A DNA stretch of 26,138 nt from Rhodospirillaceae bacterium. GTDB taxonomy: Bacteria; Pseudomonadota; Alphaproteobacteria; GCA-2731375. Below the pieces are notes generated by a model that did no database searches, was not told where the DNA came from, and saw nothing but the letters and a program-made list of their open reading frames with translations. Each line of letters begins with the position of its first letter. Position 1 is the first letter of the stretch. Location: positions 1 through 26,138 of the forward strand of contig JABIWH010000054.1 of the NCBI GenBank assembly GCA_018701215.1. The letters run 5' to 3'. The position numbers and the translations under genes were made by a program. Positions 15,592 through 23,460 of the stretch are shown here, one piece after another.

Positions 15592-18022
15592 TCACTTTTC
15601 TGAACAGAATTGAAACGGCTGTACCGCCCAGCGACATGGCATTGACCAAAACAGCCTTCGGCGTGCCATCCTTGGCGCCGCTTTCGACAAATTCAAAATC
15701 CCCTTCCGGCGCGCGCCGTTCCGGACCGGCGGGCATGAAACCATGTTCAATTCCCAGCACCGCGGCGCAGACGGAAAGTGCCGAACCCGCACCGCTGACG
15801 CCAAAAAGTCCGGCCAGGGCAGCGACTTTGGGTCTCCCGCCCTTGTCGAAAACCGCTTCCAATGCCGCCCGTTCATATCGATCAATTTCAGGTTTGCCAA
15901 TCGCGCCGGACACGACCAGATCCGGATGGCAATTGCCGGCCCGTGCCAGACAGTCACCCATGGCAGCCTGAATGCCGACAGTCGCTTCATCCGAGGCACC
16001 GGCAATTGCAAAGGCAGGGATCTCGGCCAAGATGCGGGCCTTGCGTTCACGGGCCAGGCGCTTGCTCTCCAACACCACCAGCCCGGCGCCCTCACCCAAC
16101 ACCATGCCATTCGCGCGTTTGTCGTGAAGCCACAGACCTTCCTCAGCCATATCGCCGTAGGGGGAAAGTTGGCGGGCGGCGGCGAATCCCTGCAAAACAC
16201 TGGGGCTCAACTCGTCGCATCCGCCGACGATAATTGCATCCGCCTTGCCGGCCTGGATTAGCTGCGCACCCAGAGCGATCGCCTGAGCACCTGATGCCGC
16301 ACCGACACTGGTGACAATATTGGGTCCGCGCAGCCGTAAATTAACCGCAACCAATCCGGCACAGGCATTCAGTACCGTATTGGGGAAATCCTTGGGATCG
16401 GCATCCCGCAGGCCACCGGTGGCAATTTCACGATAAAAACTTTCGCAGCTACCCGCAGGGCCCCGATCGGTACCTATGAAGACACCGACCCGTTCGGCCA
16501 TGTCTTTACTGACCCGCAATTTTGCATTGGCCAATGCCTGATCGGCGGCGCAGACGGCGAGCTGACCCAGCCTGTCCGCCCGCCGGATGCGGGTCCGCGT
16601 AAGGCGGGCGGGATTGAAATCCTGAATAATGCCGGCCAGCTTTGTTCGCTGGCTGGCCAATGCCATATCGCCTGCATCGGTGATACCACTTGCACCTTCC
16701 CGCAAGGCCGCCACGAACGCATCCTCGCCAATCCCATTGGGCGCAATCAGCCCCATACCGGTCACAACCGGCATCAGATCATCGTCAAAACCAACCGCAT
16801 CCTTGACAAGCACCCCATCTCCGGCGTCCGAAACAACCAATGCCGCATTATTGCCACCAAACGCAAAATTCTGGCTGATGGCATTTCGGATGACAGCCGG
16901 ACGGCCGACGTTGGGCACATAATCCAGATCGCATCCGTCGCGGGCGGAGGTGTAATTCGCGGTTGGCGGCAGTTGGCCGGTCGCAACAGCCATCACGGTC
17001 ATTGCAAGTTCCACGCAACCGGCGGCCCCCAAGGTATGCCCGGTCGCCCCCTTGGTCGATGATACCGCCAGGCGGGATGCAAGGTCGCCGAATACCTCGT
17101 GAACGGCGTTGGTTTCACAGATATCATTGGCTTGGGTACCGGTCCCATGGACATTGATATAGTCAATATCTTCCGGCGTCAGACCGGCGGCGTCCATCGC
17201 TTCCCGCAGCAGACGTTTCTGATTTCGTCCTGATGGGTCAGGCGCGGTCGGATGATAGGCATCGGCGCCCAAGGCATATCCGCCAAGCCGGGCATAAATT
17301 TGCGCGCCGCGCTCCCTGGCCTTGTCTTCGCGTTCCAAAATGAAAAAGGCGGCGCCCTCTCCCAATGAAAGGCCCACGGGTTCACTGAACGGTGCGCAAC
17401 GATCCGACGAAACATTTTTCATGGCACTGAAGCCGGCAAATGAAAACTCGCATAAAGGATCAACGCCACCGAGTAGGGCGGTATCCACCATGCCTTGACG
17501 AATGGCCTCATAGGCTTGGGACGCGGCCAGGGTAGATGCGGTACATGCCGTTGCAACAAGCGAACGCGCGCCGGAAAATCCCGTCGCTTTTCCCAACAGA
17601 TCGAGGCAAACGTGAAATGGATAATGGTAGAGCGATACGTGTCGCTTCGGACCATTTTCCAGCATGGCGCGATAGTAGCTCATCCCCGACAACATGCCGC
17701 CGAGTGAGGTGCCCAGATAGATGCCCGCGCGTGCCCGATCGCCCGACATCAGTTCCAGGCCGCTATCGCTTAACGCCTCCCCTGCCGCGACCAGCGCCAG
17801 TTGATGGCACCGATCCAACCGCCGGGTCTCTTTGCGTGTGAATTTGGCGGACAACGCAGCATCTTCAACCGCCCCGACTAGATCTGTCGGATAAGCCTCC
17901 GCCGGCCACGGTGTATGGTGATCGATACCGCTATCGCCCCGTACTACATGCCTCCAACATTCATCCCGGCCGTTGCCAAGGGCCGTGAGAAGACCAATGC
18001 CAGTGATCACAACGCCAACCAT
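15572..18022 (-). CDS. Fused ketosynthase and chain-length-factor-like dead ketosynthase
   Basis: This 816-residue protein contains two complete thiolase-fold ketosynthase domains. Domain 1 (1 to about 400) has the full active site: Cys160 in VATACTAS, His292 in VHGTGT, and Lys324 and His329 in KGATGHTLGAAG. It should condense malonyl-ACP with the acyl chain. Domain 2 (about 415-810) keeps the fold and ends (VTGMGLIAPNG, GEGAGLVVLE, NAMSLGGTA) but lacks the catalytic residues: Ala575 aligns with the Cys, Ser705 with the first His and Val742 with the second. This is the arrangement of KSalpha/KSbeta (CLF) heterodimers, here on one chain. The ATG at 18022 is preceded by GGGA. FabF enzymes are half this size. 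Confidence 0.93.
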   Translation of the reverse strand: MVGVVITGIGLLTALGNGRDECWRHVVRGDSGIDHHTPWPAEAYPTDLVGAVEDAALSAKFTRKETRRLDRCHQLALVAAGEALSDSGLELMSGDRARAGIYLGTSLGGMLSGMSYYRAMLENGPKRHVSLYHYPFHVCLDLLGKATGFSGARSLVATACTASTLAASQAYEAIRQGMVDTALLGGVDPLCEFSFAGFSAMKNVSSDRCAPFSEPVGLSLGEGAAFFILEREDKARERGAQIYARLGGYALGADAYHPTAPDPSGRNQKRLLREAMDAAGLTPEDIDYINVHGTGTQANDICETNAVHEVFGDLASRLAVSSTKGATGHTLGAAGCVELAMTVMAVATGQLPPTANYTSARDGCDLDYVPNVGRPAVIRNAISQNFAFGGNNAALVVSDAGDGVLVKDAVGFDDDLMPVVTGMGLIAPNGIGEDAFVAALREGASGITDAGDMALASQRTKLAGIIQDFNPARLTRTRIRRADRLGQLAVCAADQALANAKLRVSKDMAERVGVFIGTDRGPAGSCESFYREIATGGLRDADPKDFPNTVLNACAGLVAVNLRLRGPNIVTSVGAASGAQAIALGAQLIQAGKADAIIVGGCDELSPSVLQGFAAARQLSPYGDMAEEGLWLHDKRANGMVLGEGAGLVVLESKRLARERKARILAEIPAFAIAGASDEATVGIQAAMGDCLARAGNCHPDLVVSGAIGKPEIDRYERAALEAVFDKGGRPKVAALAGLFGVSGAGSALSVCAAVLGIEHGFMPAGPERRAPEGDFEFVESGAKDGTPKAVLVNAMSLGGTAVSILFRKVNDAHEV

Positions 18023-18207
18023 TACGTCCCGCTCTCCCGTACTTCATCCCGCACCGTGGCAAGTTTACCCCATCTCGCCGAATTTGACGGGCTTTTTGGA
18101 AGTTCCGGGAACCATGCCGCATTGCCATTCCATTTCCAGGTACGCTTGTGTAACATTAGATTCGGAAAATTTCCCAGAACGGGCGGAATTCGGTCATTGA
18201 GGCGCTG
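18023..18207. promoter_or_regulatory. Divergent promoter region with short palindrome
   Basis: These 185 bases separate the starts of the minus-strand ketosynthase run and the plus-strand export run, so both probably start transcription here. A palindrome GGAAAATTTCC lies at 18164-18174, 34 bases before the plus-strand ATG at 18208, and could be an operator. No -35/-10 pair is convincing. A shared region would allow common control of both halves. Confidence 0.45.
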
Positions 18208-19014
18208 ATGGAGAAATCGACTACCAACGGCCCGGATGACACGGATGGGAAAAGCCTATTGCTGCCCAAGCTGAAGGAAAAATTGCGGCTGTTTATGGTT
18301 CTTTCCGGTTGCATGCTGCTCCAGGCCCTGATGCCGGTTGCCATTGCCTCTGATGCTGCGCTGAGACCGGCACTGGAAAAGCTGCTGCTGGTCTGGACGC
18401 AGGATCCGGCCCTCTATTTCAATTTGGAGCTACGCACTTCGGCGGATGGCCCGCCATTGGAAAGCGCCCGAATTGCCCTATCTGAACATGCGCGGGTATT
18501 CGAGTATAGCGCTCCTCACCGCTATAGGGGCGACCTGCTCATCCTTGATGGCATTCGCATTCACCTCGAAGCGGAACATGGGCAAGAGGCCATGCGGCCG
18601 ACCGTATATCGAGATCTGATGAACCGGCGGATATTTTGGCTTGCTAGTCATTTATTCGGGGATTTCTGGGCCGGGTATGCCGTCAAGGAACAAGCATCGA
18701 AGGAAACTGGAAAACGAGTGTTTTCACTGTCAGAGCATAACCCGCTGGCACCTGTTGAGCTATTGAAGATCGCCTATGACGATCGCACCGGCCTGCCAAG
18801 TACGGGACAATTGTTCGACCATGAACGGGACGAGGTCTGGGACCTGACCTTCGCGTTTGAAAACAGCGTCGAACTGGATGGACGGAAACAGGTGTTCCTC
18901 TCACAAGTTCGGATCCATACAAGCAAGAACGAGACCTATTATTTGAGCCTGAAAAATATGCAAACCGGCCCGCTGGATCATATGCTGCAGGGGCTGGCTG
19001 TTTCACATGAATAA
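18208..19014 (+). CDS. Secreted periplasmic protein, possibly LolA-like
   Basis: This 268-residue protein has a signal peptide or anchor: basic KLKEKLR, hydrophobic LFMVLSGCMLLQALMPVAI, likely cleavage in AIAS near residue 48. The ATG at 18208 gives a long n-region; the internal Met in LRLFMVLSG is an alternative start. The mature 220 residues look beta-rich (YFNLELRTSADG, ARVFEYSAPHRYRGDLLILDG, QVRIHTSKNETYYLSLKNM), with a pattern I find reminiscent of LolA-like lipid-binding proteins of aryl polyene loci, but no diagnostic motif. The stop overlaps the barrel gene by eight bases, so the two are made together and probably form the periplasmic and outer-membrane part of an export path. Confidence 0.55.
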   Translation: MEKSTTNGPDDTDGKSLLLPKLKEKLRLFMVLSGCMLLQALMPVAIASDAALRPALEKLLLVWTQDPALYFNLELRTSADGPPLESARIALSEHARVFEYSAPHRYRGDLLILDGIRIHLEAEHGQEAMRPTVYRDLMNRRIFWLASHLFGDFWAGYAVKEQASKETGKRVFSLSEHNPLAPVELLKIAYDDRTGLPSTGQLFDHERDEVWDLTFAFENSVELDGRKQVFLSQVRIHTSKNETYYLSLKNMQTGPLDHMLQGLAVSHE

Positions 19015-20323
19015 CAGGCTCCATTGTTGCTGTATTCTGCTGCTGGCGTTTTCAGGCACCTTGAATCCGCTCGAGGTTGAGGCGGATCAAGCAGCGGTCC
19101 ACAAGGCAGGCCCGTTACAGGTATTTTGGAACGATCTGCGCATCGATGGCGAGATCAGCAGCCTGTATGCCCATACCAATCCCGTTGAAGGCCTGATCAA
19201 CCCCGGAAATTTAATCAAGGAGATCGAAACCGGAAACTGGCTGAATGTGGCACGGCTCCGGTTGTCCTATCGGAACCGGGCCGAGGGCATAAACCTGCGG
19301 CTGGAGCCTTGGTTCAGGTTCGAGCGGCATTTTTTTGATCATCAAGGGGGCAAACCCTACAATCAAATCAACACTCAGCTGGGCCGTTATCAAGCCAAGT
19401 TCTCGGGCTTGATCCCGAGCACAACGATTGCCGCACAGCGTGGTATTGTCGCCTGGGGCCCGGCTTTTATCGGCTCCCCCTCCAATCCCTTTCCCGACAG
19501 CAGCAGTACCGCCAACCCGTTGGAAGAGGAATACGGCACCGATTTTTTGTGGACGTCCCATGCCTTCAACGACAGCTGGAGTTTTAGTGCCTATCAAAAC
19601 TACGGCAACGGCGCGGCGGAATCATCGGACAGCGATCCTTCCAAACGCTCTTTCATTGCCGCCGTACATCACAATAATTTTGATTTCAGCTTTTCCCTGC
19701 TCGCCGGCGCGCAAAAAGACTACGGCCCAATTTATGGCGCCTATGGGCAATGGACGATGAATGAAGCCAGCGTTGCTTATTTCGATGGCGGCTATCGGAA
19801 ACGCGGGCTGGCGAGATATCCGGTCGAAGATTCCAACAACCTTTTGGGCGGCACTTATGATGAGGGGCAGGCTGAGCGGAGAATGGAATTGGTTGTCGGC
19901 GGCTCCTACACCACCAAGGACGACACCACCTTTTATGTTGAGTATCTGTATCAGGGATCTGGCTATGACAACGATGAATTGGATCTCGCCCACAATATTT
20001 CCATAAGAGCCAACGAGAATTTGTCTGCCGCGCCGGCGCTTGCATTGGGAACCTTGGGCGAAGCCGCGCTAAACCAGCTGCCCTATCTGGGCCGGCACAA
20101 TATGAGCTTGATTGCCACGAAATCCATTGGTGACTTTGATTTAGCCCTGCAAAATCAATTCAGCCTCCAGGATTTTTCCGGGCGGCTGTATGGCAGTCTT
20201 CTCTATTCCGTCGGGCCAGCCGAATTTTCGCTTTCATTGCTGCAATCCTATGGTCAGGAAGGCGGCGCGTTCAACCAGGATGTGGAAACACAGCTGGTGA
20301 CGGGCTTGTTGGTAAGGTTTTGA
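19007..20323 (+). CDS. Outer-membrane beta-barrel protein
   Basis: This 438-residue protein has a signal peptide (MNNRLHCCCILLLAFSGTL; cleavage probably after VEA near residue 26) with an odd CCC run. The rest shows alternating short strands rich in Tyr, Phe, Trp and Gly (ARLRLSYRN, NLRLEPWFRFERHFF, WSFSAYQNYG, TTFYVEYLYQGSGYD, EFSLSLLQSYG), and the chain ends VTGLLVRF with the terminal Phe typical of BAM-assembled barrels. Length suggests about 14-18 strands. I cannot assign a named family. Placed after the periplasmic protein and before the malonyltransferase and ABC genes, it is a candidate outer-membrane channel or lipid receptor for the pathway product. Confidence 0.78.
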   Translation: MNNRLHCCCILLLAFSGTLNPLEVEADQAAVHKAGPLQVFWNDLRIDGEISSLYAHTNPVEGLINPGNLIKEIETGNWLNVARLRLSYRNRAEGINLRLEPWFRFERHFFDHQGGKPYNQINTQLGRYQAKFSGLIPSTTIAAQRGIVAWGPAFIGSPSNPFPDSSSTANPLEEEYGTDFLWTSHAFNDSWSFSAYQNYGNGAAESSDSDPSKRSFIAAVHHNNFDFSFSLLAGAQKDYGPIYGAYGQWTMNEASVAYFDGGYRKRGLARYPVEDSNNLLGGTYDEGQAERRMELVVGGSYTTKDDTTFYVEYLYQGSGYDNDELDLAHNISIRANENLSAAPALALGTLGEAALNQLPYLGRHNMSLIATKSIGDFDLALQNQFSLQDFSGRLYGSLLYSVGPAEFSLSLLQSYGQEGGAFNQDVETQLVTGLLVRF

Positions 20324-20326
20324 ACC

Positions 20327-21310
20327 TTGATACCTAATAGGGGCGGTCCTGCCATTCCCGCCGTCATGTTAGTCCCCGGCCAGGGCGCGCAGTCCCTCGA
20401 CATGGGAAAAAGCCTGCTGGAACATAGCCAGGAGGCCGCCGCAATATTGGCCCGGGCCGAAACTCTGCTGGATTTCCCGATTGCCGAAATCCTGCGGCGT
20501 GGGCCAGCAAAGCTGCTGAACCGCACGGATATTCTGCAACCTTGCATTTGCACCATTTCCGCCATGGCCTGGGCAGCGTTGCAGCCATTGAATCTGAATC
20601 CTGTTGCCCTGGCCGGGCACAGTCTGGGGGAATTGGGCGCCTTCCATGCCGCAGGCGCCTATGAGTTTGAGACCTTGCTACACCTCGCGGCACAGCGCGG
20701 CAAATTCATGCAACAGGCGGCCGATGCCAGCGGTGGCACAATGATCGCCATGACCAGCCGAGAAGACGGGATAGAAGATCAGCTGGCAGAATTGCTGAGT
20801 AATGTGGAACCCGGCAGTGTCTGCATCGCCAATTTAAATTCTGGCAAACAGGCTGTTCTGGCCGGCGAGGATGATGTTTTGGCCAAACTATCGGACTTGG
20901 CTCCCGGCAGGGGACTGCGGGCAACACGCCTGCCGGTGTCCGGCCCCTGGCACAGCAACGCCATGTCTCGGGCAGCGGACGCATTCAGGGAATGCCTGGA
21001 ACGTGCCGACATTTCGGATGCGGCCTGCCCGGTCTGGAATGCGCTGGATATCCGGCCTATTCAAAAGAGCGGTGAGATCCGTGACCAACTGGCCCGGCAA
21101 ATCGATCATCCCGTCAATTGGCTGGGCCTGATGCAACACCTACGGCAGGATTTTCAGAGCGCCATCTGGATTGAACTCGCACCGGGAAAAACCCTGACGG
21201 GTCTGTTGCTGGATATCGACCGGACAGCCCTGATTTTTCGCTCCGAGACACAGGTCCAAATCAGGCGCCTTCAGGACCGGATCGTGCAGTGGGAAGGCCA
21301 GGCATCCTGA
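20327..21310 (+). CDS. FabD-like malonyl-CoA:ACP transacylase
   Basis: This 327-residue acyltransferase has PGQGAQSLDMG (17-27), QPCICTISAMAW (71-82), nucleophile Ser99 in AGHSLGELGAF, Arg124 in AQRGKFMQ and catalytic-type His209 in SGPWHS. Malonyl-specific FabDs usually have GPFHS here; Trp for Phe is a small change that may not alter specificity. It would load extender units onto the ACP of the chain-building line. The start is TTG at 20327 with AAGG upstream, three bases after the barrel stop. An ATG at 20366 would cut into the first strand. It is transcribed with the export genes, not with the ketosynthase. Confidence 0.9.
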   Translation: MIPNRGGPAIPAVMLVPGQGAQSLDMGKSLLEHSQEAAAILARAETLLDFPIAEILRRGPAKLLNRTDILQPCICTISAMAWAALQPLNLNPVALAGHSLGELGAFHAAGAYEFETLLHLAAQRGKFMQQAADASGGTMIAMTSREDGIEDQLAELLSNVEPGSVCIANLNSGKQAVLAGEDDVLAKLSDLAPGRGLRATRLPVSGPWHSNAMSRAADAFRECLERADISDAACPVWNALDIRPIQKSGEIRDQLARQIDHPVNWLGLMQHLRQDFQSAIWIELAPGKTLTGLLLDIDRTALIFRSETQVQIRRLQDRIVQWEGQAS

Positions 21311-21491
21311 ACCGCCTCTTGCGCCGCAGACACCGCAGACACCACCGACCGACCGCAGACCATCCTCCCGAACCCGGCACCCTTGGCAATCGATTGTTCC
21401 ATCATCGCCTCAATCACCGTATTCTGTCCGTTCCATTAATTTGGGTCTCCATGATTGACAGCCTCAACAAAACAGAGCCTGCCCCCGCGCC
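21311..21491. other. Gap inside the export run with short leader frame
   Basis: These 181 bases are the largest gap within the plus-strand run. A nine-base tandem repeat (CGCAGACAC twice, 21325-21342) lies at the left. A 14-codon frame starts at ATG 21451 and its stop overlaps the next ATG as ATGA (21492-21495), so it could couple translation of the ATPase, whose own ATG lacks a Shine-Dalgarno sequence. No promoter or terminator is clear. Confidence 0.3.
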
Positions 21492-22211
21492 ATGAACATA
21501 AAAAGCCCCCACCCCCGCGCCCGTTTGCGCGCCGTATGTAAAGGCTATGGCGAAGGGATAAACCGGCAGGAAATCCTGCATGATATTGATCTCGAACTGC
21601 ACGAAGGCACCTTGACCCTTCTTGAGGGGCCAAGCGGCAGCGGCAAATCCACGATCCTCAACATCCTGGGACTGCTGGACCGCGCCGACAGCGGCGATAT
21701 AGAGCTCGACGGCAGGATCATCGTGGATCTGCCGGAAAAGAAGCTGGCCCGATTGCGTAATGAGGAGATTGGTTTCATTTTCCAGACGGCCGACCTGATC
21801 CCCCGCATGACCGCGTTGGAAAATATCCGCCTGCCACTGGACATCCAAGGCACGGGCCGCAGGCGTGCCGATCAGAGGGTGATGGAGATCCTGGAGAAAC
21901 TGAATATGGGTGAGCTTGCCAAACAGCCGCCCGAAAAGCTCTCCGGCGGACAGCGCCAGCGCGTCGCGACGGCACGCGCCCTGGTCACCCAGCCAAAATT
22001 ACTGGTCGCGGATGAGCCTACATCCAGTCTTGATTCCGAGAATGCCGTACAAACAGTGTCGGCAATTCAAGATCTTTGCCACATGATGGGCACGGCGGTG
22101 ATCCTGGCCACCCATGACAACCGCCTGCGCCAACATGCCGATGTGATCCTGTCCCTGCGCGATGGCAACCTGGCGGCACCGGCAACGTCCAATGCCTCCC
22201 GGAAATATTGA
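21492..22211 (+). CDS. ABC ATPase, LolD/MacB-type
   Basis: This 239-residue ATPase has Walker A GPSGSGKST (46-54), the Q-loop in FIFQTADLIP, signature LSGGQRQRVATARAL (150-164), Walker B LLVADEPTSSLDSE and switch His208 in ATHDN. The sequence around the Q-loop and signature places it in the LolD/FtsE/MacB group, which powers mechanotransmission by FtsX-type permeases instead of pumping through a channel. The following permease starts eight bases after its stop. The pair is encoded once, so the permease probably forms a homodimer. Confidence 0.92.
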   Translation: MNIKSPHPRARLRAVCKGYGEGINRQEILHDIDLELHEGTLTLLEGPSGSGKSTILNILGLLDRADSGDIELDGRIIVDLPEKKLARLRNEEIGFIFQTADLIPRMTALENIRLPLDIQGTGRRRADQRVMEILEKLNMGELAKQPPEKLSGGQRQRVATARALVTQPKLLVADEPTSSLDSENAVQTVSAIQDLCHMMGTAVILATHDNRLRQHADVILSLRDGNLAAPATSNASRKY

Positions 22212-22219
22212 GGTTGGCC

Positions 22220-23452
22220 ATGCTTGCATTCCGGTTTTCCATCGTCAATCTGCTGCGCCAGAAACGCCGGACTTTGATCACCTCGCTTACGCTTATTGCC
22301 GGCCTGGTTGCGGTCAACCTGTTTCAGGGATACCAGACCGATACCGTGGAATCGCTGGCGGAGACGGCTGCATACGGCGAGATGCTGGGGCATCTAAGCG
22401 TCATGAAGGAAGGCGCCATGACCAAGGGTAAGATTGATGAGATTGGCTATATGCTCGATGGCGATCAATTGACCCGGGCCCTGGAGATGATCCGCAAGGA
22501 CCCTGATGTCGCGATCGCCGCCGCCCGCATGAACCTTTCCGGCCTGATCAGCAATGGCAAAAGCAGCATCATCTTTATCGCCGTCGCAATAGACCCGGCG
22601 GTCCTGGCCCAATTCCAGAAAAAATTCGATTGGCGAGGAGAGGGCGTTCCCCTGGCCGCCGGCGATGTTTCCGATGGTCAGGTGGCCAAGGGGCTGGCGG
22701 AAATCATGGAGGTGAAAACCGGTGATTTCCTGACCCTGTTCTCTACCACCGTCAAGAACCAGATGAATGCTGTCGATATCTCCATCAAGGCGACCTATCC
22801 CACGGGGTCAACGGCAACCGACGACAAATTTGTCATCATGCCATTGGTTTTGGGCCAAAAACTCTACCGCACGCAAGGGGCGCATCAGATATCCGTCGTG
22901 CTGCATGACGGCGTCAAGCTTAGTGAGGCACGGGCACGATTGGCAAAACAGCTCAGCCAGTTGGACGGAATGACGTTGAAGGTGAAAACCTTCCGGGAGC
23001 TGTCCGCCTTTTTCAAGGGGGTGGAGGACATCTACAATATGATTTTCGGCTTCCTGTTCCTAATTGTTCTGGTCGTGGTCCTGATGGGGGTCTTCAATAC
23101 CATGACCATGGCGGCCATGGAGAGGATCCGTGAGATCGGCATGTTGCGGGCGTTGGGCATGTCGCCCAATCGCGTCAGAGGCATGTTCGGGGTCGAGGGA
23201 TTAATGCTCGGATTCGCGGCCGGGATCTTCGCCTCACTTGCCAGCGCCGTTGTCGCCTACCTGATAAATCATGCCGGTATCACCTATACCCCGCCTGGGA
23301 TATCCGGTGCAGTACAGCTCTATATCGCCTTTGTGCCGGGCAAATGGATCGGCAACATGATTTTCCTGGCCCTGTTGGCAGGCATCGTTTCCATCTTCCC
23401 GGCACAAATCGCAATCCGCAGCCAGGTGGTGGATGCGTTGCGGCATAGTTGA
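22220..23452 (+). CDS. FtsX/LolC/MacB-type ABC permease
   Basis: This 410-residue protein has the topology of the family: a first membrane helix at about residues 18-38 (LITSLTLIAGLVAVNLF), a large periplasmic domain (about 40-265) and three C-terminal helices (MIFGFLFLIVLVVVLMGVFN; FAAGIFASLASAVVAYLI; NMIFLALLAGIVSIFPA). The FtsX coupling segment AMERIREIGMLRALGM stands between helices two and three. I chose ATG 22220 because GAGG stands six bases upstream; a TTG at 22208 overlapping the previous stop is the alternative. With the ATPase it may lift a lipid-like product from the inner membrane towards the periplasmic and barrel proteins encoded upstream. Confidence 0.9.
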   Translation: MLAFRFSIVNLLRQKRRTLITSLTLIAGLVAVNLFQGYQTDTVESLAETAAYGEMLGHLSVMKEGAMTKGKIDEIGYMLDGDQLTRALEMIRKDPDVAIAAARMNLSGLISNGKSSIIFIAVAIDPAVLAQFQKKFDWRGEGVPLAAGDVSDGQVAKGLAEIMEVKTGDFLTLFSTTVKNQMNAVDISIKATYPTGSTATDDKFVIMPLVLGQKLYRTQGAHQISVVLHDGVKLSEARARLAKQLSQLDGMTLKVKTFRELSAFFKGVEDIYNMIFGFLFLIVLVVVLMGVFNTMTMAAMERIREIGMLRALGMSPNRVRGMFGVEGLMLGFAAGIFASLASAVVAYLINHAGITYTPPGISGAVQLYIAFVPGKWIGNMIFLALLAGIVSIFPAQIAIRSQVVDALRHS

Positions 23453-23460
23453 GGTCAACC

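Noticed and set aside
15592..16261. Long open frames on both strands inside the ketosynthase gene
   Set aside because: They are shadows of high-GC coding sequence; the 816-residue frame has clear domains throughout.
18208..19014. Lipoprotein signal (LSGC) in the N-terminus of the secreted protein
   Set aside because: The hydrophobic segment before the Cys is too short and a long hydrophobic run follows it, so signal peptidase I cleavage later is more likely.
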